Below, one piece after another: positions 1 to 10,870 of a stretch of 41,604 nucleotides of DNA. The stretch lies in IMG/VR virus record IMGVR_UViG_3300048446_000527, positions 1 through 41,604 of that record. The stretch is one strand, 5' to 3'. The stretch is from a virus. Within the stretch, counting starts at the first letter, position 1; every line of letters begins with the position of its first letter. The position numbers and the translations under genes were made by a program. Below the pieces are notes generated by a model. The model ran no database searches, had not been told where the DNA came from, and worked only from the letters and a program-made list of their open reading frames with translations.

Positions 1-1
1 C

Positions 2-3000
2 ACGAGTCAAACCCTAGATGGTAAGCCTACCTTTATCAAAGGCATTCCATTAAAGTCGGGCAGATTTGACATAAGAGGCAATAGCGGAATATTTGCTCAA
101 CACTTTAATAATATCGTCTCAGAGATGGGCGGTAAGAAGTATGAAGTAACCCAAGAAACTAGACAAACTAGTGGTGGTCAAAAGAAGAAGAAAACACTAA
201 AGAAGAATGAGTTTATATCCTACAGCAACTCGGTAATCGAGGATAGCGTAGCAGGTGTTCAATTTAGCATAACAAGTTTCGGTGGCTCAAACATGTCGCC
301 GAAGGAGTACTTGGAGAGCGAACTTATACCACTTACAGATGATGACACACTAAAGCAGGTCAAAGAGCTTGGATTGCTTGGTGAGGGAAATGTTAGCGGG
401 TATTCAAAAAAAGCAATAGTTGTAGTGGATCATTATGGTCGTGTCGCAGTACGATCAATCTTCTATAAAAACAAGAGGAAGAAAGATGGTAAGTTACTAG
501 ATGAGATAAAGAAGCTGAAAGAAAAGAATCATTTCGGTTTCGGTAACTACAATCTCGTCATTCATAAATCCTCAGTAAGAAACAGTGGGGTATTTAATCC
601 ATTCTCAAAGCCCAACCCAAGTGATGTATCGAGTAGCTTTTCAACTGAAGGGCAAAACCAGGGTAGTCCTTTTGTAGATAATGGAGATGGTGTACAGGTT
701 AGAGGAGATTCAACCTTCAGGGTAGTTGGTCTTCTGGAGAGTGAAAACTTTTTTACTGCTAACTCAAACTTCGCAACCATGCAGAGCTTCATGGACGCAG
801 TTCGTGAGCAGAATGTAAAAGCTGTAGAGAATGGTCATCCTAAATATAGATTCGATAATGATCCTGAGAATGAGGAGCTTACAGATAGTGGAGGTTACAA
901 TCCATATGCTCACCTTTATTTTCCGCCTGACCAAAGAGAAGCAGCTAAAGCAGATATAGCAAAGTTTGCTGAGAGAAGAATATATGAGATTAAAAGTTTC
1001 ATACAACAAAAGCTGGCTGAGAATAAATATGCTGAATTTCCTGAGCTATCGGCATATCTTGATTACCTTACTCAAGGATTAGAGCAGGGCGGTCAGGTTC
1101 GCATAAGAGAGCTTTCCCAATTTGAACAACTTTGGGCTGCTCGCAAGCGTGCAAAGAATGGCGGTAAGCTCAACCTCGGTGCGGATTATGAGGAGCATAT
1201 GTATAATGGTAAGGAGGGTAATAATCCTTTCCTTAAGAAACTTTTTGGCGGAAAGAAAACAAGCCAGGGTATTGCAACCAAAGATAAGAATCCTAACTCT
1301 AACCTTCCGTATTGGTGGAGTGAGTTCAAGTCTTATGGATATAAGACGCTAAGGAATATACTTTTTGAAGATGGTAGTATACCTGACGAAATAAAAGACC
1401 GCCTGATCAAGCAGTATGGAAATAAGCTACCTGAGCTTTATAAGCTAGATATAACTGAAGAGGGTGCGATCTATAATTTCTTCATGGAGAATGGTGGAAT
1501 ACCTCCATTGCCCACCAAGGAAGAGATGTTGATTATGGCTGAGAAGGTCAGGCAGGCTGTCGAGTTAAGAAACCTACTTAATGTTTCTGAGCAAGAAGGT
1601 GCAGTGCATCAGGACATACTAGACATTCTTTACTGGTACTTTTTTGATTCTGATAACACAGAGCGTGTTAGTCCTGCTGATATTACTGAAGAACAAAAGG
1701 CTGAGATTCAGGAAGAGATAAATGAAACAGTCGACGGCACTGAGGATGAAAGCTTAGGCAAAAGCTATAGCGATGTTCTTGATAGTCTAAATGACCGAAT
1801 CGAGGGATTAAAGGAAGACAACAGAAAGATAATTCAGAATACTAAACAGGGTGATGTAATATCTCAGGATCAGATCAATATAGCTAAAGAGATACAGGAC
1901 TTAGAGGAAAGTAAGCGATTGGTTGAGGAGAAGATCCAAAAAACAAAAGAGTTTTCTGAGGGTATTCTTAATAGGCTAATTGATGATCCATCATTCAGGG
2001 AGAGCTTTGAGAAAAACTATGACCCCGATGAACCAGCTAAGGCTGTTGGTGGTGGAATCAATAAGGATGCTGTACGATCGGCTTCTGCTCAGTTAGGCTT
2101 GATAGATATAAGTCAGTCCACTGAGCTAGATATATCTAGAGTAAAGGCCGAGCTTAGTACTTGGGAGGACACATTTCACGCAGGGCATGGATATCAAATA
2201 TCGACATTAAGGTCGGAGGACATTCTTTCTGTTAGTAATGAAAGTCTAGCAAGTACTCTTCTGGATATGCAGGAGGAAGTAGGGCATGCTCCACTAGCGG
2301 TAGGCAAAATACTTTCTGAGGGTGATAGCCAGCCATCATTGTTCTTGGAGAAATGGAGGTCTGACCTAGAGGATGCTACTGGAAGAAATGTTTATGAGCA
2401 TGTTAGCAAGGCAGGGACAGACAAGAAGATTGTTGATGGAGAAGAGCAGCAGGATGGTGGCTTGCGTGCAGGAATCTACGATGGTGATACCACCCAACTC
2501 ACTACTAGGGTCACCGCTTCACAGAGGGTAGGTGCTGAACGTGAACCAAATCCTGAAGTCGCAGCACAGGAGAGTGACCGCATCCGCACACAATTCCTAC
2601 AGGGTGCAGAACCAGGAAAAGTAATCAAGGGATACGATGCATTAGTCCGTGCAATCAAACTGGTAGATGATGAGAGTACCGCAAGGGTACTGGAGATGCT
2701 ACAGCCACTCCGTAAGCAACTTAATGATGTTGATGTAGTATGGGCAACTGACGAGCAATGGGCGGCTGTTACTGAGCAACTCCGTATTGAGAAAGAGCGT
2801 GCGGGGCAACCTGTGCCTACAAGGTACGGGCAGTATAGTCCTTTATCTAGGGGCGGAGAAGAAGACCCACATATCATGATGGGTAACTATTACGGTTATG
2901 TTAAGTCTGACGGAACAGAGATGACAGAAGCCGAAAGACTCCAGCACATGATCAAGGTGCTAGCGGAAGAGCTTCAGCATGCCGTATTGTACACAACCAT

Positions 3001-6000
3001 AGATGCCTTACATAACTACAGAAGGAACGGATTCCTACCAAGCCACTACAAAGGTAAGTTAAGCATAAAAGACTTTGAGTACTTAAGTAAATCATCAGGA
3101 GCTATCTTTGACTTCCTTAGAGAGAAGTACGCCAAAGAAGGCAAGTACTCTGAGATATTAACTAGTGAGCAGGAGATGTGGGCAAGCTATGCAATAGACG
3201 CCAACTTCCGTGCAGAGATAGAAAACTTAAAGTTACCCAAAGAGTTTCGTGCTAGATACCGAACAACCCTCCAAAGGGTAGGTGACTTCTTCCGCAGAAT
3301 ACTTTCCCGTATATTTACAGGCATTCCAGAGGCATCAATCCTAGAGATGATGGATGACCACCTGAAGACATTCTTTAAGGACTCAAATAAGATCAGTGGT
3401 GAGAATCATATATTCCTTATGAGTTCACTGGAGAGCCAGCCAATACTGGCATCTCAGCAGTTCTTTGATTTTTGGGAAGGTAAGAGTGAGGGTAAAGACC
3501 CTGACCCTGTAGAAGACGATGATTGGAGAGCACCCACATATCAGGAATTTTACAGAATACCAAAAGAAGCAGTAGCGAATCGAGACTTCCAAACAATTGC
3601 CCGTAGTTATTTATCAAGAACAACAATTGATAATGATCAGTCTGATATGATTTCAGGCACAGCCCTGACCTTGGCAGGAGGATTAGGCTTAAATAAGGAA
3701 GGTGATGTTGATCGACTAGCTAATGCTATCCGAGCACAGCTTGGCATTTCTCGCCCAACGCTTGGGTCTGATATGTATGATCCTCCAAAGTATCGTGACT
3801 CAGCAAACGCAAGATCAATGATCGAAAGGGCGGGCACAGCTGAAGAAAAGGCAAGACTCGAAAGATTTGTAGATGACCAAACTAAGGTCATGGAAAAGAG
3901 GGTTTCCTCGAAGGTAAATATATATAACGAACACCTTAGGAAGGATGTCATCAGTGATATAAAAATGATTTTCGAATTTGGCGATCTGACTAGTGATACT
4001 GTTAAGAGGTTAATTCGTAGAACAAAAGATCGTATCGCAGATTCCTACAAAGATGCGTGGAGTGGTCGGGAGCCAATGTCAGATTTCGAAAGACAATTTC
4101 CTGATGGAGCTAAATATGTAGAAAACTATGCAAAAAAAACTTCTGCTTCCCTTCTGAATCTACTGGAAAGAGTAGAGAAAGGAGAAGCGACAGAGCAGGA
4201 TGTTGATAAATTTGCATTAGAGATGCGATCCAAGCCAACGCTTGGGTCTGATATTGGTTCGCGAGTAGATATTGAACTTACTGACTCGGATTTAGAGGAT
4301 GCAATGGATGGTAAATTTCAGGATTCATCCGCTGGGGGCATTAGTTGGTTTTCTCCAGCTTTTCGCAAAGCGAGAAGGGTAGCTGGTGAATTAGGTATTC
4401 AGTTAATTTCGGCCAAGGAAAAAAAGCGAACATCAGCGGGTCGTGAGTTATTTCAGGGTGGGGCAAGATTTGAGATAGTCGTTCCGATAGAGCCGAACGG
4501 GATGGTAAATAATAAGTACAGAAAGCTATTAATAGACGAACTTCGAGACATTACAAAATCCACAGAAACTAGAAATATTAAGGTCGATTCTGAAACCTCA
4601 GATAAAAAAGAGGACAGAGAAGTAGTAGTCTTGGGTGAGGCCCGTCAAGAGCAAGATGGCTCTATTAAAATTCAATCAGGTAGGGAGTATAGTCTTGTAA
4701 GGGATGTAATAATAAGTACCCAGTATAAAGCACAAGGCGGCGGTCGTTTTGTTGGCGGAAGTAACTTCCATCGCTTCGAGAAGGTATTAAAGGAAGCACT
4801 AAAAGTAGATAGAAATGTTAAGTTATCCGAAAACTCTTATGGTCGATACATATCTGACAATCTTATGGATAAGAGTAATCTTGAGGAAACCATTCCATCA
4901 AATGAAGCTATTGATGAATTAATAGAAGCTGGAATAGGCACCCTTGGGACACAGAAAAAATTTAGAGGAAAGGAATACATAGAATACCTCGAAACAATAA
5001 AAAGCATTACTGATAGTGTTGATGTTAAGTTCACAACAGATATGCGTAAGGGGAATGCAGGTTTTTGGCGAATAGGTGGTAAAACAGCCTATGTACACCC
5101 AGCATATAGAGCGACTTCCACAGGTATACATGAGATAGTTCATGCAACTATTGGAAATAAACTTGAAGAAGTTGGCTTATCCTCACGGTTAAAGGGAGAG
5201 GAATACTTGGAATTTATCTACGATCGCTCACAACAATTAGATGAAAATGATCCAATAAGGGCTTACCTTGAAGCGTACCTGCAAGCTGTTGATAATATAT
5301 CGAGTAAAGAAGATCGTGCTTTAATTAACGATTGGGCAAGAGATGAAAGTGATCAATTTATTTACACAAAGCGAGGCGGAACATACGGTGTATTTAATAT
5401 TCATGAGTTTGCTACTGAGATTTTCTCAGACAATGCTTTCCAGAAAGCACTCGCTGATATTAAAGTGCCTAAGCACAAGGAGTATAAGAACCTTTTTACA
5501 TTTGTAGTCGATGCTATAAGAAAGCTACTTAATTGGGATATATCACAGACTCTTCTTGAGAAAGGGATAATGGCTAGTGCTGAGATTATGGGTGAGGAGT
5601 ATACCGCATTAAGACCTGATGATCCTGAAGGTATATTTGGCGATCCAGGTACTGATATAGTCACTGACATGCGGGGAAATTTTAACAACTGGATGGACGG
5701 TGGGATGGAATTAGATCGTGATCCACAGTATATAGCCAAAGCATCCAGATCTATTATCAACAATAACGCACCTTACAAGGATGGTGGTGACCTGAAGGTA
5801 TACAAGGCTGACCGCGAGTTACTTAGACAATCCAAAGGTGTAATTAACCCTAATAGTCAATCTATCTTAGCAGGTCGCAGGGCAGCAAGAAGAGCGTATG
5901 TAGACGGAGTTGGTATGGTCAATTCACCAACATTAAACTCCGAGATGTACTCTCACACCCCAAGCAGGAGTGAGGTCGAGCAAAACTTGCAGAAGGAATA

Positions 6001-9000
6001 TGCAGCGTTGGCTGAGTTAATGAAGGTACTAACGGAGGCGACATCCACACTTCCTGAAGAGCTACAGAATGAAATTACCGAGAACCTTTTAAAGAACAGG
6101 CTGTCTGTTACGACTTCAGGTAAATTGAATCTCAATCTCGCCCTCAAAGCTGCCAAGCAAAAGCTCAAGAAGGGTCAAAACATTAAAAGGACTGCTGACA
6201 GAGAGCAGGCGTTATCCAAGATGCTTGAAAAAGAAGAGGCAGAACCGATTGATTCAATCGGAAAGTTTGCTACCACCGCAGAAAGGATGCGTGTCGCTAG
6301 AAGAACTCTGGAGCTAATTGAAGGCTCAAAGCGTGAGATTACTAAGCTGATGGAAAAGACCGACAAGATTGTGAAGAAGTCGGAGGAAGAATTAGCGAAG
6401 AACAAGAAGAGACTTGAAGACTTAGCATCAGGAAAGAGATATGATCCTGATAAGGTTAAGAAGCTTGTGGAAAAGAAGCTGAAGAGCTTAATCAATAACA
6501 CCCGATACAACAATCTTGCGGGTATGCCTGATTACAATAAGGGAGAGTTCATTGATAACCTCCGTGCTAATAAAGTGTACGAGGTACTTCAGGCAATAAT
6601 CGAAGGGGGTATGGCTCCAGAGCAGATGTCGAGACAGGAGATATATGATGCTCTTGAGGGACAGGTATCGTCGGCTGATATGTTTGAGGGGCTAACTGGC
6701 GAGAGACAGGATAATGTTGTTCGTGCCTTACTCGCTGAGATGCTACACAAGGACACCAAGAATAAAGCTAGGTCTGCATTTTCTATTGAGATGAGACTAT
6801 CCAAGAATGCACCAACCCGTGCATTGAAGCTGGAAGTAGAAGCTCTCAGACAGGCAGCAATATCAGATGATTGGAAGGATGTGTCCACCACAGGAATCCT
6901 TGGTAAACAGATAGATGAGGTTAAGCAGGTTCGTAAACAGATGACCGCTCTTAATCAGAAGATTGCCAAGCAGACACAATTGATGCCACTAGGCAAGCAT
7001 CTCATTGAGAAGTATAATGAGAGGTCTATGCAGATCGAAGACTACCTTGGTTCTGTGATTACTCCAGAGGTAGCCGTGGGTGATATGGTTGATATGCTCG
7101 ACCTGGATAAGGAAGGAAACATTGTACCAATAAAAGTTAAGTACATGGTTTCAGGGAAGGGCTACACTGAGTTTGTGCAGAAAGCAAACAGGATGAAGGC
7201 TATCCTTGAGAATCCCAAGCATAAGATATCGGATGCCCACAGGGATGCTTTTGCCAGAACCTATGCATTGATTGAACAAGGCTTGGCTAAATCCTATGAT
7301 GCCACATTTACAGGTACTATGTTCTCGTACCTTGAGTCATTCTCGCAGGTTGTTTCTCGTGCAGGTGATGAGGAAGCCTTGATGATTTCCACAATGATCA
7401 ACCGACTGAATACAGAGCTTAGACAGTATGGATCAAATGCAGTGAGGCAGGGACACTCAGTAAGTAGAGCATGGTACAACCTACAGGCTGAGTTACGGAA
7501 TGGTGCAGGTAAAAAACTTTCGCTCGAGCAAATCCAGCAGTATCTATTTGATCCATTCATGGCATATGTCGAGGGGCAACCCAAGATTGATGACCTTAAT
7601 TCGTTGGCTGAGGACTTTTGGTCTACTCTTAAAAGGCAAAGATTTAAGATTCATAACGATGATGCGAAGGCAAAGAAGAGATGGATGGAGCTTGTGCAGG
7701 AGATACAGGTAGCCAATAACCTAATTCAGAAGACAGCCAAAGAATTTAATATACCCATCGAGGATAGTATAAAGATCATGGATCCTCTGCTTCAGAAGAG
7801 AACACTTTATAGAGGCCAAATCCCAATAGGTGCATTGACTCTTCCTCGGATGCTGATGGTACAAAACCTCAGGGATGCTAGTCGTGCTTTAACGAAGAAT
7901 GATGAAAAGACTAATATCTTTAATCAGATAGTAAAAAGCATCAAAGAGAAGACAGATAAAAATGATCCTTTATTTGAGGAGGACTACGATAGAAACTCTT
8001 TTCAGGCAGAGTTATCAGGATGGAAATTATCAAGTGATGTAGAACTTTTCTTTCTTGAGCCTACCCTTAATGACTATAGCAACCCACGTAACCTTGGGTG
8101 GATGATGGGTGAGAGGCTTGTGTCTATGGATGAGGTTTCGGAAGCTTGGAATAATTCTGAGGGTGGAGATGTGGGTGCTAGAATTTATCAGACGATAGCC
8201 GAACTGATGCCCGATAATGTATCCAAGAAAGATTTCGTAAAGAACGGATTAGACTTTCTGACACAAATAAACAGTCGTGCGAATGCGATAGTCAAGAAGT
8301 ATGACGAGTACGAATCGAAAACAGCAGGGAGTAAGGAAAACCCAAATGCTATTATATACAAGGCAGAGGTCTGGAACTCTTTAAACTCACGGGACGAAAG
8401 TGTATCACTACCTAGTCATTTCTTCACATACAGCATGATGACAGAAATCGACATGAGGCAGATGGTAGCCAAGATGCTCATGGCTCATCACTTTGGCAGA
8501 AATCAGGAGAAGCTCGATGCTGCCTATAAAGAGTTGTTGAATAAGGAGAGAGAGCTAGAAGCTGAATGGGATGTAATCTATAGGAAGATAACAGATGAAC
8601 CATACCCATGGGCAGATCGTGATGACAATGAGCGCAACTTAGATAGCAGAAACTTCTTTAATATTCAGGCGACCAAGAAGTTTGGACTACCTCGTGCCTT
8701 ACGAAAGAAAATAACTTCTGATGAGTATGAAAAGCTCAAGAGCCTTTACACAAAAATCTATGCATTGAAAGAAGCACAGAAGATGAAGCCCGCCTTTGCT
8801 GCATATGCTAAGACTCAGGGTTCTGTTCTTTCTGATGAGAGGGCAGCAGTTGAAACACTACAGACTATTTCTAGCCTCTTGGTAGCGAATCCCAAGTCTG
8901 CTATAATGAACTTGGCTTCCCTGTATCAAATTTTTCAGCTATATGATTTACAGCCTGCTGGCTTCAAAGCTGCATTTAATGTTCTGAGAAGAATGCCAGT

Positions 9001-10870
9001 TGAAGCACTTGACACAATCATGCAGGGCTTTGGTAAGAATATGTTCTCCGCAGGTAAGAAGCAGTATGGAGAGGAAGCACTGGCTCCGCTATGGACATCA
9101 TTAGAGACAGCCACATCAGATAGATTTAGTGATGCTGGAGCTAAGGGTGTGCTAGGTGAAAATACCAAAACCTCCTCAATGCGTAAGTTCACAAGAATGC
9201 TACGCACGGCTCTACAGAGCGGTCTTAAAATCCCAGGCGTAAACAATCGGGTAATCAACATGATCTTAAATGGCGAGCCTGGGAGAGAGAAACTTGCGGA
9301 AGAAGGTACTTTGACGACTGCTCCTGGTTCAATGCTTACCTTCTCTTTAATCCCTGGATTCTCTAACCTTTTCTCATGGTTAAGTAATGCTACGCTTAAG
9401 CATACCACGCTTGAAGTATTGGCTGACCTGAAGAGAAGGGTTGAGGGGGCAGCGCATACCCTTGACCAACTGGGGATTGACCCAGAAGACAATGGCTATG
9501 AGTTGAGTTCTGAGAACATGGGGTACTCTAATAACTTCTTGGGCGTAAGTCTCAGAGATAGTAAAGAAGTAAATGATCGTATTGATCGTGAGCTTGCCAA
9601 CTTTGGTCTTTCGATCACTAAGCTTGCACAGGACTTCAGAAGGAGAAGAAAGGGTGACCTCAGTGCTGATCCTATTCTTGATAAGAACAAGTTAGTTGCT
9701 GCACATATAGCAAGTACCCAAATCACATTTGATGGCACGAGTGCCAAATCAAGGATTCTTGACACCAAGGGCGGTATCTACGCCAGCCCACTTCTTGGAT
9801 GGTCTACCAGTATGGCCGCTCATGCCAACCGAAAATTCCGTGGTGATAGCAGGGATGCAGTTGATCCTAGCAACATAGATACTTACCGAGCCTTTGGAGT
9901 CTTTGCACTATCTGCACTGGCAGTTGGTGTGCCTATCTCATTGTTTGTCATGCGTGGCAGTGAGTTGTATGATGAGGAGGTTCTTGGTAAAGACCCAGGT
10001 CTTGGCTATGTGCCACCTGAAGCATACTTACCATTTGGCTTATTGTTTGCAATAAACGACCCAGCCTTCAGGACACTCAGCTTGGTGGAGAGGCTTGGTA
10101 GGACATCATCGTTTGGTGGTATATATCAGGAAATGGCAACCAATGCATTGCTTGGTGCTACAGGTGAATCATTTCAACGGGACATTACTAATCGTATTAT
10201 GCTAATAAGTATGGCTAGTAACTTGAGTGATGTGTTCCTGAACTACCTGAGTGCAATCGACACTCGTTCGGCTGATACATTTGCACCTGAGTATTCCTCA
10301 GTCATCAGACCACTTATGAATATTGTGGGCATGAACAATGTCATACAATTCGCCCAGTACTCAAATAACTTACTAGGCACAGAAGACTTTCCATTATTCA
10401 GTTCAGAATACAAGGTTACCAATGTTCTGAATCAGCGTAACAAGTTGCGGGCAATCACCAAAGCTATTGGTATTGAGACGCAGAAGGTTGGGGGAGGACT
10501 ATCTTATCGACCCAACGCTATGTCCATAGCGATACGGGAAATGGAAAGGTCTGCATATGTGGGAGACAGGGACAGCTTCTTGGAAGCATATCGGTTAGCG
10601 TTGCAACTATCCGACGATGCCGATCCTAAGAAAGATGTCGCAGATAGATTTAAAAGAAGAAACTTAAGGAACGGAGTAAGTAAATACGCATTGGGTGATT
10701 CGGATTGGATTAAACTATTATCAGTTCTTGACCCCGAGGACAGAAATGACATCGAAGATGCGTTACTAAAGCATTCCTATTATCTACAACTCATAGGAGG
10801 AAAGCCAAAGGGAGAGAGCAGAACCAAGAGAGTCCAAATAGACGATCTGAGGAGACAAGCTTTATTATGA
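2..10870 (+). CDS. Giant multidomain (polyvalent-type) phage protein, 5' end cut by window edge
   Basis: The first in-frame ATG is at 125 (3,581 aa), but the frame stays open through every codon from base 2, so the true start lies left of the window and at least 3,622 residues are visible. Numbering from ATG 125: a zinc-peptidase-like HExxH is seen as H1669-E-I-V-H1673, followed by H1760-E-F-A-T-E. A similar but altered arrangement lies at E948-E-L-Q-H952 with Q1016-E-M-W. Residues about 1940-2130 are Lys/Glu-rich and probably coiled coil. A hydrophobic stretch at 3258-3276 could cross a membrane. The motif P-T-L-(G/N)-S-(D/E) recurs at 1211, 1371 and 1935. Size, mixed domains and phage setting fit the large polyvalent proteins that phages and conjugative elements are thought to send into the host with their DNA. 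Alternatives are an internal virion or tail-tube protein. It ends in an ATGA overlap with the next gene. Confidence 0.9.
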   Translation, partial: TSQTLDGKPTFIKGIPLKSGRFDIRGNSGIFAQHFNNIVSEMGGKKYEVTQETRQTSGGQKKKKTLKKNEFISYSNSVIEDSVAGVQFSITSFGGSNMSPKEYLESELIPLTDDDTLKQVKELGLLGEGNVSGYSKKAIVVVDHYGRVAVRSIFYKNKRKKDGKLLDEIKKLKEKNHFGFGNYNLVIHKSSVRNSGVFNPFSKPNPSDVSSSFSTEGQNQGSPFVDNGDGVQVRGDSTFRVVGLLESENFFTANSNFATMQSFMDAVREQNVKAVENGHPKYRFDNDPENEELTDSGGYNPYAHLYFPPDQREAAKADIAKFAERRIYEIKSFIQQKLAENKYAEFPELSAYLDYLTQGLEQGGQVRIRELSQFEQLWAARKRAKNGGKLNLGADYEEHMYNGKEGNNPFLKKLFGGKKTSQGIATKDKNPNSNLPYWWSEFKSYGYKTLRNILFEDGSIPDEIKDRLIKQYGNKLPELYKLDITEEGAIYNFFMENGGIPPLPTKEEMLIMAEKVRQAVELRNLLNVSEQEGAVHQDILDILYWYFFDSDNTERVSPADITEEQKAEIQEEINETVDGTEDESLGKSYSDVLDSLNDRIEGLKEDNRKIIQNTKQGDVISQDQINIAKEIQDLEESKRLVEEKIQKTKEFSEGILNRLIDDPSFRESFEKNYDPDEPAKAVGGGINKDAVRSASAQLGLIDISQSTELDISRVKAELSTWEDTFHAGHGYQISTLRSEDILSVSNESLASTLLDMQEEVGHAPLAVGKILSEGDSQPSLFLEKWRSDLEDATGRNVYEHVSKAGTDKKIVDGEEQQDGGLRAGIYDGDTTQLTTRVTASQRVGAEREPNPEVAAQESDRIRTQFLQGAEPGKVIKGYDALVRAIKLVDDESTARVLEMLQPLRKQLNDVDVVWATDEQWAAVTEQLRIEKERAGQPVPTRYGQYSPLSRGGEEDPHIMMGNYYGYVKSDGTEMTEAERLQHMIKVLAEELQHAVLYTTIDALHNYRRNGFLPSHYKGKLSIKDFEYLSKSSGAIFDFLREKYAKEGKYSEILTSEQEMWASYAIDANFRAEIENLKLPKEFRARYRTTLQRVGDFFRRILSRIFTGIPEASILEMMDDHLKTFFKDSNKISGENHIFLMSSLESQPILASQQFFDFWEGKSEGKDPDPVEDDDWRAPTYQEFYRIPKEAVANRDFQTIARSYLSRTTIDNDQSDMISGTALTLAGGLGLNKEGDVDRLANAIRAQLGISRPTLGSDMYDPPKYRDSANARSMIERAGTAEEKARLERFVDDQTKVMEKRVSSKVNIYNEHLRKDVISDIKMIFEFGDLTSDTVKRLIRRTKDRIADSYKDAWSGREPMSDFERQFPDGAKYVENYAKKTSASLLNLLERVEKGEATEQDVDKFALEMRSKPTLGSDIGSRVDIELTDSDLEDAMDGKFQDSSAGGISWFSPAFRKARRVAGELGIQLISAKEKKRTSAGRELFQGGARFEIVVPIEPNGMVNNKYRKLLIDELRDITKSTETRNIKVDSETSDKKEDREVVVLGEARQEQDGSIKIQSGREYSLVRDVIISTQYKAQGGGRFVGGSNFHRFEKVLKEALKVDRNVKLSENSYGRYISDNLMDKSNLEETIPSNEAIDELIEAGIGTLGTQKKFRGKEYIEYLETIKSITDSVDVKFTTDMRKGNAGFWRIGGKTAYVHPAYRATSTGIHEIVHATIGNKLEEVGLSSRLKGEEYLEFIYDRSQQLDENDPIRAYLEAYLQAVDNISSKEDRALINDWARDESDQFIYTKRGGTYGVFNIHEFATEIFSDNAFQKALADIKVPKHKEYKNLFTFVVDAIRKLLNWDISQTLLEKGIMASAEIMGEEYTALRPDDPEGIFGDPGTDIVTDMRGNFNNWMDGGMELDRDPQYIAKASRSIINNNAPYKDGGDLKVYKADRELLRQSKGVINPNSQSILAGRRAARRAYVDGVGMVNSPTLNSEMYSHTPSRSEVEQNLQKEYAALAELMKVLTEATSTLPEELQNEITENLLKNRLSVTTSGKLNLNLALKAAKQKLKKGQNIKRTADREQALSKMLEKEEAEPIDSIGKFATTAERMRVARRTLELIEGSKREITKLMEKTDKIVKKSEEELAKNKKRLEDLASGKRYDPDKVKKLVEKKLKSLINNTRYNNLAGMPDYNKGEFIDNLRANKVYEVLQAIIEGGMAPEQMSRQEIYDALEGQVSSADMFEGLTGERQDNVVRALLAEMLHKDTKNKARSAFSIEMRLSKNAPTRALKLEVEALRQAAISDDWKDVSTTGILGKQIDEVKQVRKQMTALNQKIAKQTQLMPLGKHLIEKYNERSMQIEDYLGSVITPEVAVGDMVDMLDLDKEGNIVPIKVKYMVSGKGYTEFVQKANRMKAILENPKHKISDAHRDAFARTYALIEQGLAKSYDATFTGTMFSYLESFSQVVSRAGDEEALMISTMINRLNTELRQYGSNAVRQGHSVSRAWYNLQAELRNGAGKKLSLEQIQQYLFDPFMAYVEGQPKIDDLNSLAEDFWSTLKRQRFKIHNDDAKAKKRWMELVQEIQVANNLIQKTAKEFNIPIEDSIKIMDPLLQKRTLYRGQIPIGALTLPRMLMVQNLRDASRALTKNDEKTNIFNQIVKSIKEKTDKNDPLFEEDYDRNSFQAELSGWKLSSDVELFFLEPTLNDYSNPRNLGWMMGERLVSMDEVSEAWNNSEGGDVGARIYQTIAELMPDNVSKKDFVKNGLDFLTQINSRANAIVKKYDEYESKTAGSKENPNAIIYKAEVWNSLNSRDESVSLPSHFFTYSMMTEIDMRQMVAKMLMAHHFGRNQEKLDAAYKELLNKERELEAEWDVIYRKITDEPYPWADRDDNERNLDSRNFFNIQATKKFGLPRALRKKITSDEYEKLKSLYTKIYALKEAQKMKPAFAAYAKTQGSVLSDERAAVETLQTISSLLVANPKSAIMNLASLYQIFQLYDLQPAGFKAAFNVLRRMPVEALDTIMQGFGKNMFSAGKKQYGEEALAPLWTSLETATSDRFSDAGAKGVLGENTKTSSMRKFTRMLRTALQSGLKIPGVNNRVINMILNGEPGREKLAEEGTLTTAPGSMLTFSLIPGFSNLFSWLSNATLKHTTLEVLADLKRRVEGAAHTLDQLGIDPEDNGYELSSENMGYSNNFLGVSLRDSKEVNDRIDRELANFGLSITKLAQDFRRRRKGDLSADPILDKNKLVAAHIASTQITFDGTSAKSRILDTKGGIYASPLLGWSTSMAAHANRKFRGDSRDAVDPSNIDTYRAFGVFALSALAVGVPISLFVMRGSELYDEEVLGKDPGLGYVPPEAYLPFGLLFAINDPAFRTLSLVERLGRTSSFGGIYQEMATNALLGATGESFQRDITNRIMLISMASNLSDVFLNYLSAIDTRSADTFAPEYSSVIRPLMNIVGMNNVIQFAQYSNNLLGTEDFPLFSSEYKVTNVLNQRNKLRAITKAIGIETQKVGGGLSYRPNAMSIAIREMERSAYVGDRDSFLEAYRLALQLSDDADPKKDVADRFKRRNLRNGVSKYALGDSDWIKLLSVLDPEDRNDIEDALLKHSYYLQLIGGKPKGESRTKRVQIDDLRRQALL

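Noticed and set aside
2-10870. Giant protein as an N4-type virion RNA polymerase (similar size)
   Set aside because: I could not find the single-subunit RNA polymerase motifs; the D-M-R-G-N string lacks the surrounding catalytic context.
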